Part shown: one piece after another, positions 17,161-27,589 of the stretch | How the letters are laid out: each line of letters starts with the position of its first letter | How positions within the stretch are numbered: the stretch's first letter is position 1 | Assembly: GCA_000431795.1 (NCBI GenBank) | Contig: FR887373.1 | Location: 53,733 to 117,732 of the forward strand | Reading direction: 5' to 3' | Length of the DNA: 64,000 nt | Source of the DNA: Clostridium sp. CAG:302 | GTDB lineage: Bacteria; Bacillota_I; Bacilli_A; RF39; UBA660 | Notes under the pieces: model-generated | Seen by the model: the letters and a program-made list of their open reading frames with translations, nothing else | Database searches by the model: none | Told to the model about the DNA's origin: nothing | Translations under genes and position numbers: made by a program

Positions 17161-17185
17161 GGATACAATATATTTGTATCTTTTA
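17161..17185 (+). terminator. Weak hairpin after pth
   Basis: GATACAA and TTGTATC flank a 5-base loop and are followed by only four T. This is probably a partial terminator before mfd. Confidence 0.45.
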
Positions 17186-17204
17186 GCATTGGAGGTGAGA
17201 ATAT

Positions 17205-20200
17205 ATGAAGTTTTTTGATAATTTATTTGATCTTAACAATAGGGATGAACAATTAGTTACTGGTTTAAATAAAGAACTTAATAGTGTTTATGTTTATGAT
17301 TATTTTAATAAATATAATAATAATATTTTACTTGTTACTAATTCTTTATATGAGGCTAATGATTTATATAATAGATTATCTAATTATACAGATAGAGTAC
17401 TATTTTTTCCTATGGATGATTTTATGACAAGTGAGGCTTCAATTATTAGTCCAGAACTTATGATTGAAAGACTGAATACTTTGAATAAACTTGTTAATAA
17501 TGATAAGTATATTGTTGTAACTAATTTAATGGGTCTACTTAGATATCTTCCTAATAAGTCTTTATATAAGAAAAAAATTATTAATTTAAATGTTAATGAA
17601 GATGTAAATAGAGAAGTGTTAATTAACAATTTAATTGACTTAGGTTATGATAGAGTTCCACTTGTTACTAAGACTGGAGAGGTGGCTATTAGAGGATATG
17701 TAATTGATATATTTCCTATGGAAACTGATAGTCCTATTAGGATAGAGTTTTGGGGAGATACTATTGATAGTATTAAATATTTTGATTTGGATAGTCAAAT
17801 TTCTAGTGATAGTATTAATACTATTTCTATATATCCTTTTACGGAATTTTTACTTGATAATAAGTTAGATGTTGACAGTAAAATGTGTAAGCAAAAGTAT
17901 TTACCACATTATTCTAGAGATATTCAAGGTATATGGAATTATTTATATAACTGTACTCTTATATATTATGATTATAACCAAATTATATCTGCTTATAGAT
18001 TACTTAGAGAGAGTATTATTAATTATGATAATGAGATAAATGATTCTATTAAAACTGATTATATGTTTGATATTTCTGATGTTAAATATAATAATATTAT
18101 TTATATGTTAGAGTTTGATAATATTCTTGATTTGAATATTAAGTTTAAAAATAATTATTTATCTAATAACATTGATAATTATCATGGTGATTTTGAAAAG
18201 ATTAAAACAAGTCTTTTTAAATATATTAGTGGTGGTAAGACTGTTATTATGTGTATTGATAATAAAAATGTTGCTAAGAGAGTAATTACTTATTTGGATA
18301 TTATGGATGATGTTGTATTAACTAGAGAAAATGAAATTATTAAAAATAAGATTAATATTATTAATAAATATATTATAAGTGGATTTATATATGATAATTA
18401 TGTTGTTATTTCTTCGAATGATTTATTTGGTAAAATAGAAGAAAAGAAGAAAGTTAAAAATAAGTATAAAGTTGGTACTAAGATTAGTAATATTAATAAC
18501 TTAGAGAAGGGTGATTATATTGTTCATATTGATCATGGTATTGGACAATATGTTGAATTATGTACTTTATCTAAGAATGGTTTGAAAAAGGATTATATTA
18601 AACTTTTATATGCTGATGGTGATGTTTTATATTTACCTGTAGAAAAAATTGATAAAATTACTAAGTTTACTGGTAGAGAAGGGGCTATTGTAAGACTTGA
18701 TAAATTGGGTACTGATTCTTGGAATAAGAAGAAGGCTAGAGTTAGAAGTAAATTAGAGAATATTGCTGGTGATTTGATTAGAGTGTCTGCTGAAAGAGAG
18801 AATTCTAAAGGTTTTGCTTTTAGTCCTGATGATGAAGAACAAATATTATTTGAAAGTAAATTTAAATATACTGCTACCGCTGATCAGGAAAGGGCTATAG
18901 GTATTATTAAGCATGAAATGGAAAAGGATAAACCTATGGATATGCTCTTATGTGGTGATGTTGGATATGGTAAAACAGAGGTTGCTTTTAGAGCAATATT
19001 TAAGGCTGTTAATGATGGTAAACAAGTTGCTTATTTATGTCCTACAACTATTCTTTCTAGTCAGCAATATAATTCTGCATTAGATAGATTTGCTGATTTT
19101 CCAATTAATATTGCATTACTTAATAGATTTACCTCTGTTAAAGAGCAAAATGTTATTTTTAAGAATTTAAAGGAAGGTAAAATTGATATTTTATTTGGTA
19201 CACATAAACTTCTAAATGATAAAGTAGATTTTAAAGACTTGGGATTACTTATTATTGATGAAGAACAGAGATTTGGTGTTGTACATAAAGAGAAAGTTAA
19301 GAAATATAAGAGTAGTATTGATGTTTTAACTCTTAGTGCTACTCCTATTCCTAGGACTCTTCAAATGTCTATGTCTGGTATTAGAGGACTTGCTCTTATT
19401 GAGACTCCTCCGGAGAAACGAAGACCAATACAAACCTATGTAATGCCTGAGAGTGTAAATATTATTAAAGATGCTATTTATAAGGAATTATCTAGAAATG
19501 GTCAAGTATTTATGCTTTATAATAGTGTTGAAAAAATAGATAATAAACTTGAAGAGATACATAAATTGGTACCAGAAGCTAATATTAGATATGCTCATGG
19601 TAGAATGACTAAGGTTGAACTTGAGAATATTATGATTGATTTTACTAATCATAAGTTTGATATATTACTTTGTACGACAATTATTGAAACTGGTATTGAT
19701 ATTCCTAATGTTAATACTTTGATTGTTTTGGATGCTGATAGATTTGGTTTATCACAGTTATATCAAATTAGGGGTAGAATTGGTCGTAGTGATAGAATTG
19801 GTTATGCTTACCTTATGTATAATAGCAGAAAAGAACTTAATGATTTGGCAGTTAAAAGACTTAATACTATAAAAGAGTTTACTGAACTTGGTAGTGGTTT
19901 TAAGATAGCTATGAGAGATTTATCTATTAGAGGAGCTGGAGACATACTTGGTAGTGAACAATCTGGTTTTATTGACAGTATAGGTATTGATTTGTATTTG
20001 AAGATGTTAAAAGAAGAAGTTGATAAACTTAAAGGTATTAAGATAGAAGAAGAAAAAGATGAAAGTTCTAAACCTCTTATTGAAGTTGAAACGCATATTT
20101 CTAATGAATATGCTCCTGATGATGAAATTAAACTTGAAGTTCATAAACTAATTAATAATATTAATTCTGAAGAAGATATTGATAATTTATGTACAGTGCT

Positions 20201-20522
20201 TAAAGATAGATTTGGTAAAGTTACTGATGAAATGATTATTTATATGCATGAGGAATGGTTTGAGAAACAGGCTAAGTCTCTTAATATTAAAGAAACTAAA
20301 CAGACTAAGAATTACGTTGAGATAGTTCTTCCACAGTATTTGTCTAAACAAATTGACGGAGAAAAGTTATTTTTTACGGCATATGAGATATCTAAATATT
20401 TTAGATTTTCTTATAATAATAATCAGATTCATATTTATTTAGATACTATTAAGTTAGATAAACATTTTGTTTATTATTTGAATGATTTACTTAGTGTTAT
20501 TATTAAAGATATTAAGAAATAA
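17205..20522 (+). CDS. mfd: Transcription-repair coupling factor Mfd
   Basis: Mfd is a DNA translocase that removes stalled RNA polymerase and recruits UvrA. The 1105-residue product has the UvrB-like N-terminal domain. The RNA-polymerase interaction domain follows (GDYIVHIDHGIGQYVE near 437). The helicase domain has Walker A CGDVGYGKTEVA near 580 and DEEQRFG near 684, a near-DEEQ box. The later motifs include TTIIETGIDIPN near 825 and QIRGRIGRSDR near 860. Length is standard (Bacillus 1177). GGAGGTGAG precedes the start, and spoVT follows. Confidence 0.98.
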   Translation: MKFFDNLFDLNNRDEQLVTGLNKELNSVYVYDYFNKYNNNILLVTNSLYEANDLYNRLSNYTDRVLFFPMDDFMTSEASIISPELMIERLNTLNKLVNNDKYIVVTNLMGLLRYLPNKSLYKKKIINLNVNEDVNREVLINNLIDLGYDRVPLVTKTGEVAIRGYVIDIFPMETDSPIRIEFWGDTIDSIKYFDLDSQISSDSINTISIYPFTEFLLDNKLDVDSKMCKQKYLPHYSRDIQGIWNYLYNCTLIYYDYNQIISAYRLLRESIINYDNEINDSIKTDYMFDISDVKYNNIIYMLEFDNILDLNIKFKNNYLSNNIDNYHGDFEKIKTSLFKYISGGKTVIMCIDNKNVAKRVITYLDIMDDVVLTRENEIIKNKINIINKYIISGFIYDNYVVISSNDLFGKIEEKKKVKNKYKVGTKISNINNLEKGDYIVHIDHGIGQYVELCTLSKNGLKKDYIKLLYADGDVLYLPVEKIDKITKFTGREGAIVRLDKLGTDSWNKKKARVRSKLENIAGDLIRVSAERENSKGFAFSPDDEEQILFESKFKYTATADQERAIGIIKHEMEKDKPMDMLLCGDVGYGKTEVAFRAIFKAVNDGKQVAYLCPTTILSSQQYNSALDRFADFPINIALLNRFTSVKEQNVIFKNLKEGKIDILFGTHKLLNDKVDFKDLGLLIIDEEQRFGVVHKEKVKKYKSSIDVLTLSATPIPRTLQMSMSGIRGLALIETPPEKRRPIQTYVMPESVNIIKDAIYKELSRNGQVFMLYNSVEKIDNKLEEIHKLVPEANIRYAHGRMTKVELENIMIDFTNHKFDILLCTTIIETGIDIPNVNTLIVLDADRFGLSQLYQIRGRIGRSDRIGYAYLMYNSRKELNDLAVKRLNTIKEFTELGSGFKIAMRDLSIRGAGDILGSEQSGFIDSIGIDLYLKMLKEEVDKLKGIKIEEEKDESSKPLIEVETHISNEYAPDDEIKLEVHKLINNINSEEDIDNLCTVLKDRFGKVTDEMIIYMHEEWFEKQAKSLNIKETKQTKNYVEIVLPQYLSKQIDGEKLFFTAYEISKYFRFSYNNNQIHIYLDTIKLDKHFVYYLNDLLSVIIKDIKK

Positions 20523-20605
20523 AGTTAAATATTTTATTTCTTTTTGTTTACTTGTATAATTATTTATTTATTTGACAAAATATTAAAGAAAGTATAGGTG
20601 AATAT

Positions 20606-21136
20606 ATGAAAACAACTGGAGTTATAAGAAGAATTGATGAACTTGGTAGAATTGTTATACCAAAAGAAATTAGAAAGAGTTTAAGAATTAAAAATGGTGA
20701 AAGTTTAGAAGTTTATTTAGATGGTGATAGTATTATATTAAAGAAATTTTCACAAATTGAAAGTTTAGAGAGTATTTCTGTTGATTATGTGGAAGCATTT
20801 AATCAAATTATTAAGCATAATATTATTGTTACTGATAGAGATAAAGTAGTTGCTGTTAGTGGTCCTTTAAAGAAGAAGTATTTGGGTAAAAATATTAATG
20901 AATTTACTGAACGTTCTATTGAAAGAAGAGATTCTTTTTCTGAAAAGCAAAAGAAGGAGTTTAAAATAATTGAAGATGAAGAAGATGTTGGTTATTATAC
21001 TTTTGCTTCGATTGTTAATAATGGTGATGCTATTGGTAGTGTAATATTAATATCTTTAGATACTCCTTTATCTGATACTGAAGATAAACTAGCTATTGTT
21101 TTATCTAATTTACTTAGTAAACAATTTATTGATTAA
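20606..21136 (+). CDS. spoVT: Stage V sporulation regulator SpoVT
   Basis: SpoVT is a forespore transcription regulator of the AbrB superfamily. The 176-residue product has an AbrB-type swapped-hairpin DNA-binding domain at residues 1-50 (TTGVIRRIDELGRIVIPKEIR). A GAF-like C-terminal domain from about 60 fits SpoVT in length (178 in Bacillus) and sets it apart from AbrB. It follows mfd, as in Bacillus. A TATAAT at 20555 and a TTGACA at 20572 lie upstream, but neither forms a clean promoter. TAGGTGAAT serves as the ribosome site. Confidence 0.94.
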   Translation: MKTTGVIRRIDELGRIVIPKEIRKSLRIKNGESLEVYLDGDSIILKKFSQIESLESISVDYVEAFNQIIKHNIIVTDRDKVVAVSGPLKKKYLGKNINEFTERSIERRDSFSEKQKKEFKIIEDEEDVGYYTFASIVNNGDAIGSVILISLDTPLSDTEDKLAIVLSNLLSKQFID

Positions 21137-21148
21137 TTTATTTATGTT

Positions 21149-21210
21149 CACTAGTAAGCCTTATGTATAAGTCTTACTAGTGTTATTTTTAGCCTGTAGT
21201 CTAAAAATAA
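21149..21210. repeat. Twin-hairpin element, copy E (opposite orientation)
   Basis: Two hairpins abut exactly at 21182/21183. Hairpin 1 has a 10 bp outer stem CACTAGTAAG, a C.T mismatch at position 11, four inner pairs and loop TGTA. Hairpin 2 (21183-21210) has a 10 bp stem, C.T mismatch, C-G pair and loop TGTA. Read on the minus strand these are A.G mismatches with TACA loops, as in copy D. No long T run follows, although hairpin 1 could also act on spoVT transcription. Confidence 0.6.
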
Positions 21211-21292
21211 TGTACCAACCGTACGTATTATATATAAGCAGATTATATGTATTAATAAATTAATTTTAGTAGTTATATGATATAATATATTT

Positions 21293-21346
21293 CAATACTG
21301 AGACATTAGGCTCAGTATTGCTTAGAGAGACCTTAGACTCTCTAAG
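21293..21346. repeat. Twin-hairpin element, copy F
   Basis: Hairpin 1 (21293-21320) has a 10 bp stem CAATACTGAG, an A.G mismatch, a C-G pair and loop ATTA. Hairpin 2 starts at the next base (21321-21346) with a 9 bp stem CTTAGAGAG, an A.A mismatch, a C-G pair and loop CTTA. It lies 20 bases before the -35 of the T-box promoter and 82 bases after copy E. Confidence 0.6.
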
Positions 21347-21365
21347 AAAAAATGCGAAATAGTAC

Positions 21366-21394
21366 TTGAAAATATATTTATTGTATGATAAAAT
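21366..21394 (+). promoter_or_regulatory. SigA-type promoter of the dut-metG T-box operon
   Basis: TTGAAA (21366-21371), a 17-base spacer and TAAAAT (21389-21394), giving a start near 21401. Confidence 0.7.
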
Positions 21395-21400
21395 ACTTTG

Positions 21401-21612
21401 TGTAAAGCGAAGAAGGAAAGAATAATAGTAATATTTATAGAGAGTCTATGTTTGGTGGAAATAGATAAGAAAAGCTATTATAAATGGTTCTGGAGCAGTT
21501 ATATCTAATAGGTATAAACGGTTGTTACGTTATAACTTAATGAGTGTATGTATTATAAAATAAGGTGGTACCGCGGAATATTTTTCGTCCTTTGGTTAGC
21601 CTTATTTTTTTA
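21401..21612 (+). promoter_or_regulatory. T-box leader, probably tRNA-Met responsive
   Basis: The T-box core AAGGTGGTACCGCG lies at 21562-21575. A competing terminator pairs AAATAAGG (21558-21565) with CCTTATTT (21600-21607), followed by a T run. Stem I can be drawn with AATAATAG and CTATTAT. The triplet ATG follows on the 3' side in the specifier-loop position, consistent with methionine and with metG downstream. Uncharged tRNA-Met would favour read-through. The core motif is seen directly, and the specifier reading is inferred. Confidence 0.85.
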
Positions 21613-21629
21613 TTTTATGGAGGTATGTA

Positions 21630-23643
<2,014 letters not shown>

Positions 23644-23644
23644 C

Positions 23645-23671
23645 TAAGAGGACTTTAATGGTCTTCTTTTT
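23645..23671 (+). terminator. Terminator after metG
   Basis: AAGAGGACT and GGTCTTCTT form a 9 bp stem with two G.U wobbles around a short loop. Five T follow. Confidence 0.75.
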
Positions 23672-23771
23672 ACATTTTATTAGTGTAAAATAAGTGAAAA
23701 GGTGTTTACTAATTTATTAGATTATGATACATTTTTAATGTAGTACCTGCAGTGGAAAAGGAGAAAAAGGT

Positions 23772-23933
23772 ATGCTTAGTACTAGAAAATGGAACCTTAT
23801 TTTTAAGATATCTTGTGGTATTTTAGCTGGTGTATTGGTTTCTTTTGTTGTTGTAGGTAGTAATATTCTTGATTTATTATACTTAGGTATAATAGTTGTG
23901 CTATTTTTTAAATATGTAGCTAATAAAAAATAA
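23772..23933 (+). CDS. Small membrane protein, function unknown
   Basis: This 53-codon ORF begins MLSTRKWNL after a strong AAAAGGAG site 8 bases upstream. It encodes two hydrophobic segments (about residues 9-27 and 31-47) and ends in KYVANKK. It resembles the many small two-helix membrane proteins of Bacillota, and I do not recognise the family. The good ribosome site, hydrophobic pattern and isolated position between metG and tatD support it as real. Confidence 0.6.
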   Translation: MLSTRKWNLIFKISCGILAGVLVSFVVVGSNILDLLYLGIIVVLFFKYVANKK

Positions 23934-23979
23934 AATAATTATACTATATTAGTATGATTTTTTTAATGGAGGTGCTTTT

Positions 23980-24735
23980 ATGTATATTGATACACATTGT
24001 CATGTATTTAGTGAATACTATGATGATATTGAAGAAATTGTTAGAAAGTGTAAAGAAAATAATGTTACCAAGATTATAGTTAGTGGCTGTGATATGAAAT
24101 CTAATATGGAAGTTTTAGAATTAGTTAATAAGTATGATATTATTTATGGTACTATTGGATTTCATCCTACGGAATTAGATGCTTTTAAGGAAGAGTATTT
24201 TAATTTTCTAATAGATAATATTAATAATAATAAAATAGTTGGTGTAGGTGAGATTGGACTTGATTACCATTATGATGACACTGATAAAGAAATACAAAGA
24301 ATGGTTTTTAATAGACAACTTGAAATTGCTGAAAAGTTTAATAAACCAGTTGTTGTTCATAGTAGAGATTCTATTGGGGAAACATATAATATATTAAGTA
24401 AATATAATTTGAAAGGTAGTATACATTGTTATAGTGGTTCATTAGAAATGGCTAAATTATTTATTAAATTAGGATATAAATTGGGAGTTGGAGGTATAAT
24501 TACTTTTAAAAATGCTAAAAATATAAAAGAAGTAGTAAAAAATATAGATTTATCATATATTTTATTAGAGACAGATAGTCCATATCTTAGTCCGGAACCT
24601 TATAGAGGTAGTGAAAATAATCCTTCTAATATACCAGTTATTGCCGAGAGCATAGCTAGTATTAAAGGCGTAACAAATATAGATGTTGCAAGGGTTACAA
24701 CTGCTAATGCGGAAGAGGTATTTGACTTTTTATAA
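23980..24735 (+). CDS. tatD: TatD-family metal-dependent DNase (YabD-like)
   Basis: TatD proteins are TIM-barrel metal-dependent nucleases. The 251-residue product has DTHCH at residues 4-8, GFHPTE near 63, GEIGLDYHY near 87, VVHSRD near 125 and a late ETDSPYL near 201, all family metal-site motifs. Length is typical. TGGAGGTGC precedes the start. It follows metG, as in Bacillus (metS-yabD). The next Bacillus genes rnmV and ksgA are not found behind it here. Confidence 0.95.
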   Translation: MYIDTHCHVFSEYYDDIEEIVRKCKENNVTKIIVSGCDMKSNMEVLELVNKYDIIYGTIGFHPTELDAFKEEYFNFLIDNINNNKIVGVGEIGLDYHYDDTDKEIQRMVFNRQLEIAEKFNKPVVVHSRDSIGETYNILSKYNLKGSIHCYSGSLEMAKLFIKLGYKLGVGGIITFKNAKNIKEVVKNIDLSYILLETDSPYLSPEPYRGSENNPSNIPVIAESIASIKGVTNIDVARVTTANAEEVFDFL

Positions 24736-24787
24736 AAAAGATGTTACAATTAATATGCTTTAAAATATTAATGAGGTGAGACATAAT

Positions 24788-25537
24788 ATGAAAAAAGTAG
24801 CTGCAAAAATAATAACTATTTTTTCACAGTTATTAGTGGCTAGTGTGTTTTTATTCTTATTATTTTCTGGTGAAACTAGAAATAGTAATGATAGAAGTGT
24901 GGTAGTAAACAATAATAATTTTAATAAAATGGCTGATAAAACTTTGTTTCTTTTTAATAGTTTAGAAAATAAAGATGAAGAAGCCAATTCTAATGTTGTT
25001 GTTGAACTTACTTCTGTTGATAAGGTAGAAGAACCTGCAATTCAAGAAGTTAAACAGGAAACGATTAAGGAAGAAGTGAAAGAAGAATCTCCTAAAAAAG
25101 AAGAAACTAGCGTAACTCCTTTAGAACCAGATTTTAGCGATAAAAAGGTCTTGGAGACATTTACTGGTAGTTTGACAGGATATGGTCCTGATTGTTATGG
25201 ATGTGGTGGTAGAACTAGTACTGGATATGATTTGAGGGAGAATATATATTATGATGATGCAGAGTATGGCACTATTAGAATTGTAGCTGCTGATAAATAT
25301 TTTCCTTTTTACTCTATAATTAGAATAAGTAATGTTCCAGGAATGGAACCATTTATTGCTATAGTACTTGATAGAGGTGGAGATGTTGGTTGGTATAGAA
25401 ATTCTGTAAGTGGTGAAATAATGTTTGATAGTCAAAAAGGGACGCTATTTGATTTGGCCTTCACTACAGAAAAGGATCCTAATATATTAGGTAAAACAAA
25501 TAATGTTAAATTTGAAGTTTTAAGAAGTGGTAGATAA
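24788..25537 (+). CDS. Secreted 3D-domain cell-wall protein (YabE/YuiC-like)
   Basis: 3D domains are small double-psi barrels related to lytic transglycosylases. In spore formers they occur in cell-wall and germination proteins. The 249-residue product has an N-terminal membrane or signal segment (about 8-27) and a Glu/Lys-rich linker (about 60-110). The 3D domain follows, with LTGYGPDCYGCGG near 123-135, GTIRIVAADKYFPFYSIIRI near 155 and LDRGGDVGW near 190. GTG 24776 overlaps the GAGGTGAG ribosome site, so ATG 24788 is chosen. It takes the place of yabE behind tatD but lacks the G5/DUF348 repeats of YabE. Confidence 0.85.
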   Translation: MKKVAAKIITIFSQLLVASVFLFLLFSGETRNSNDRSVVVNNNNFNKMADKTLFLFNSLENKDEEANSNVVVELTSVDKVEEPAIQEVKQETIKEEVKEESPKKEETSVTPLEPDFSDKKVLETFTGSLTGYGPDCYGCGGRTSTGYDLRENIYYDDAEYGTIRIVAADKYFPFYSIIRISNVPGMEPFIAIVLDRGGDVGWYRNSVSGEIMFDSQKGTLFDLAFTTEKDPNILGKTNNVKFEVLRSGR

Positions 25538-25552
25538 CACTTCTTTTTTTTC
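25522..25552 (+). terminator. Terminator after the 3D-domain gene
   Basis: AGAAGTG and CACTTCT flank a loop that contains the stop codon. Eight T follow. Confidence 0.85.
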
Positions 25553-25575
25553 GACATTTTTTTTAATTTTTATAT

Positions 25576-25583
25576 CATATAAT
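25576..25583 (+). promoter_or_regulatory. Sigma-E-like -10 element before spoIID
   Basis: CATATAAT matches the Bacillus sigma-E -10 consensus CATACAAT at 7 of 8 positions and lies 17 bases before the spoIID start. spoIID is a classic sigma-E gene. No clear -35 was fixed, so this is a suggestion. Confidence 0.4.
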
Positions 25584-25600
25584 TATATAGAGGTAAAGAT

Positions 25601-26527
25601 ATGAAAAAAATAATATTATTTACAGTTATAATTATATTTATTCCATTTGTTATAGTAAGTTTTTTTAAAATTGATAAAAAAGAAGAAATAAATTTAAATT
25701 ATGAGTCTAATACTATTATTAGAGTGAAAAGACTAAGTAGTGGTGAAATTGAGCATTTGCCATTTGAAGAATATATTGTTGGTGTGCTTGCTGGTGAAAT
25801 GCCCATTTATTTTGAAAAAGAGGCTTTAAAGGCACAAGCAGTGGCTGCGCGTAGTTATGCATTAAAAAAAATAGAGTATAATAAAGATAATGAATATGAT
25901 GTAGTTGATTCAGTTCTTAATCAGGTGTATTTAGATAATTATTATTTAAAAGAAGCTTGGGGTAATAAGTATGTTGATAATATTAATAAATTAAGAGAAG
26001 CAGTTAATGATACTTCTTTAGAATATTTAGATTATAATGGTGAAGTTATTGATGCATTGTTTTTTTCTACAAGTAATGGATATACTGAGAATTCTTCATT
26101 GGTGTTTAATATTGATTTACCGTATTTACAGAGTGTTACATCTATGTGGGATAGTTCCACTAGTAGTGCTTTTAGGAGTACTAAAAAAATTTCTAGTAGT
26201 GATTTTTATTCTTCTTTAGGGTTAGAAAAATCTAATATATTAAACTTTAAAGTTTTAAAAAGAAGCACTACTAATAGAATACTTAATCTTAGTATTAATA
26301 GTACGGAGTTTACTGGCAGAGAATTATATGATAAACTTGGTTTAAAATCTACTGATTTTTCTTTGAAACAAGATGGAGATACTATTATTATTGATACTGT
26401 CGGCTATGGTCATGGAGTTGGGATGAGTCAGTATGGTGCTGAAGGTATGGCACTTGAGGGTTATTCTTATAAAGATATTCTTTCTCATTACTATGTTGGT
26501 ACTTCAATTAAAAAATTATTAAATTAA
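25601..26527 (+). CDS. spoIID: Stage II sporulation protein D
   Basis: SpoIID is the peptidoglycan lytic transglycosylase that helps drive engulfment. The 308-residue product has an N-terminal membrane anchor (about 4-22). The family core follows: LPFEEYIVGVLAGEMP near 58-70, which contains the catalytic glutamate, then EALKAQAVAARSYAL near 76, and the C-terminal GYGHGVGMSQYGAEGMA near 268. Length is close to Bacillus SpoIID (343). It is followed by the SpoIIQ-like gene, its partner in engulfment. Confidence 0.96.
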   Translation: MKKIILFTVIIIFIPFVIVSFFKIDKKEEINLNYESNTIIRVKRLSSGEIEHLPFEEYIVGVLAGEMPIYFEKEALKAQAVAARSYALKKIEYNKDNEYDVVDSVLNQVYLDNYYLKEAWGNKYVDNINKLREAVNDTSLEYLDYNGEVIDALFFSTSNGYTENSSLVFNIDLPYLQSVTSMWDSSTSSAFRSTKKISSSDFYSSLGLEKSNILNFKVLKRSTTNRILNLSINSTEFTGRELYDKLGLKSTDFSLKQDGDTIIIDTVGYGHGVGMSQYGAEGMALEGYSYKDILSHYYVGTSIKKLLN

Positions 26528-26574
26528 TGTATATATTTTTTAATTTAGGAAACAATTATAGTAGAGGTGAGAAT

Positions 26575-27216
26575 ATGAAAATGAAAAGAGTTAAGCCACT
26601 CTTAGTACCTATGATTTACGGAGTATGTGTTATTGCATTTTTGTTTTGTATGTATTTTGCAGGTAGACTATCTAATGATTTACTATTTAAAGATAAGAAA
26701 AATACTAATTATGTTGATGGTGAGATCGTATCAGAATATGATAAGGATATACCTGTTGTTAGTACTAGCTCTAAAATAGTAAGACCTTATTTGGATAGTA
26801 AGGTTTCTATTTACAAGACTTTTTATGACTATCAAGGTGAAGCTGATAATCAGGAAAAATCTATTATTCTTTATGAAGATACCTATATGCAAAACTCTGG
26901 GGTAGATTATACTAGCGATAGTTCATTTGATGTAATCAGTATTCTTGATGGTACAGTAATAAATGTTTATGAGAATAAAATTCTTGGTACTTCTATTGAA
27001 GTTAGACATAGCAATGAACTTATTAGTGTTTATCAAAGCTTGTCTGATGTTACTGTAAAAGAGGGAGATAATGTTATTCAGGGACAGATACTTGCTAAAA
27101 GTGGTTTATCTAATATTAATAAAGAGTTAAGTAATCACTTACATTTTGAATTATATTATAAAGGCTCTATAGTTAATCCAGAAGAATATTATAATAAATC
27201 TGTTGATGAATTATAG
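26575..27216 (+). CDS. spoIIQ: SpoIIQ-like M23/LytM-domain protein
   Basis: SpoIIQ sits in the forespore membrane and joins SpoIIIAH across the intermembrane space. The 213-residue product has one membrane segment (about 10-28). A LytM domain from about 100 includes SGVDYTSD, VISILDGTVINV and HLHFELYYKG near 192. The first zinc-binding histidine of HxGxD is replaced (NSGVD), while the C-terminal HLH is kept, so it is probably not an active endopeptidase. Bacillus SpoIIQ is likewise degenerate. The ATG at 26575 is chosen because AGAGGTGAG precedes it. Confidence 0.88.
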   Translation: MKMKRVKPLLVPMIYGVCVIAFLFCMYFAGRLSNDLLFKDKKNTNYVDGEIVSEYDKDIPVVSTSSKIVRPYLDSKVSIYKTFYDYQGEADNQEKSIILYEDTYMQNSGVDYTSDSSFDVISILDGTVINVYENKILGTSIEVRHSNELISVYQSLSDVTVKEGDNVIQGQILAKSGLSNINKELSNHLHFELYYKGSIVNPEEYYNKSVDEL

Positions 27217-27278
27217 GTAATAAGCCTTTTTTTACATAATATGTTATCTTATAAATATAATTTTATAGGAGAACATAT

Positions 27279-27545
27279 ATGAATAAGAAGATTATTTCTA
27301 GAGTAATAGAAGAAGCTAGTTATATTATTGATACTAATAAAACTATTAGGGAAGTATCTATAGTATTTGGTGTATCTAAGAGTACTGTACATAAGGATAT
27401 GAGAGAAAAGTTGTTGTTACTTGACAGTACTTTATATCAAAAAGTGTCAAGTGTTTTGGAATATCATACTTATATTAAGCATATTAGAGGGGGACAGGCT
27501 ACAAAAGATAAGTTTTTAGATAAAAAAGGAAATCTACTCTATTAA
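27279..27545 (+). CDS. spoIIID: Stage III sporulation transcriptional regulator SpoIIID
   Basis: SpoIIID is a small helix-turn-helix regulator that adjusts sigma-E and sigma-K genes in the mother cell. The 88-residue protein has the HTH TIREVSIVFGVSKSTVHKDM near residues 22-41 and a basic tail with HIRGGQATKDKF near 68. Length matches Bacillus (93). TAGGAG precedes the start. It lies between spoIIQ and mbl, the conserved order. Confidence 0.96.
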   Translation: MNKKIISRVIEEASYIIDTNKTIREVSIVFGVSKSTVHKDMREKLLLLDSTLYQKVSSVLEYHTYIKHIRGGQATKDKFLDKKGNLLY

Positions 27546-27589
27546 AAATTGTTAAATTGTGGTAAAATGTAAATGAGGATGGTGATTTT

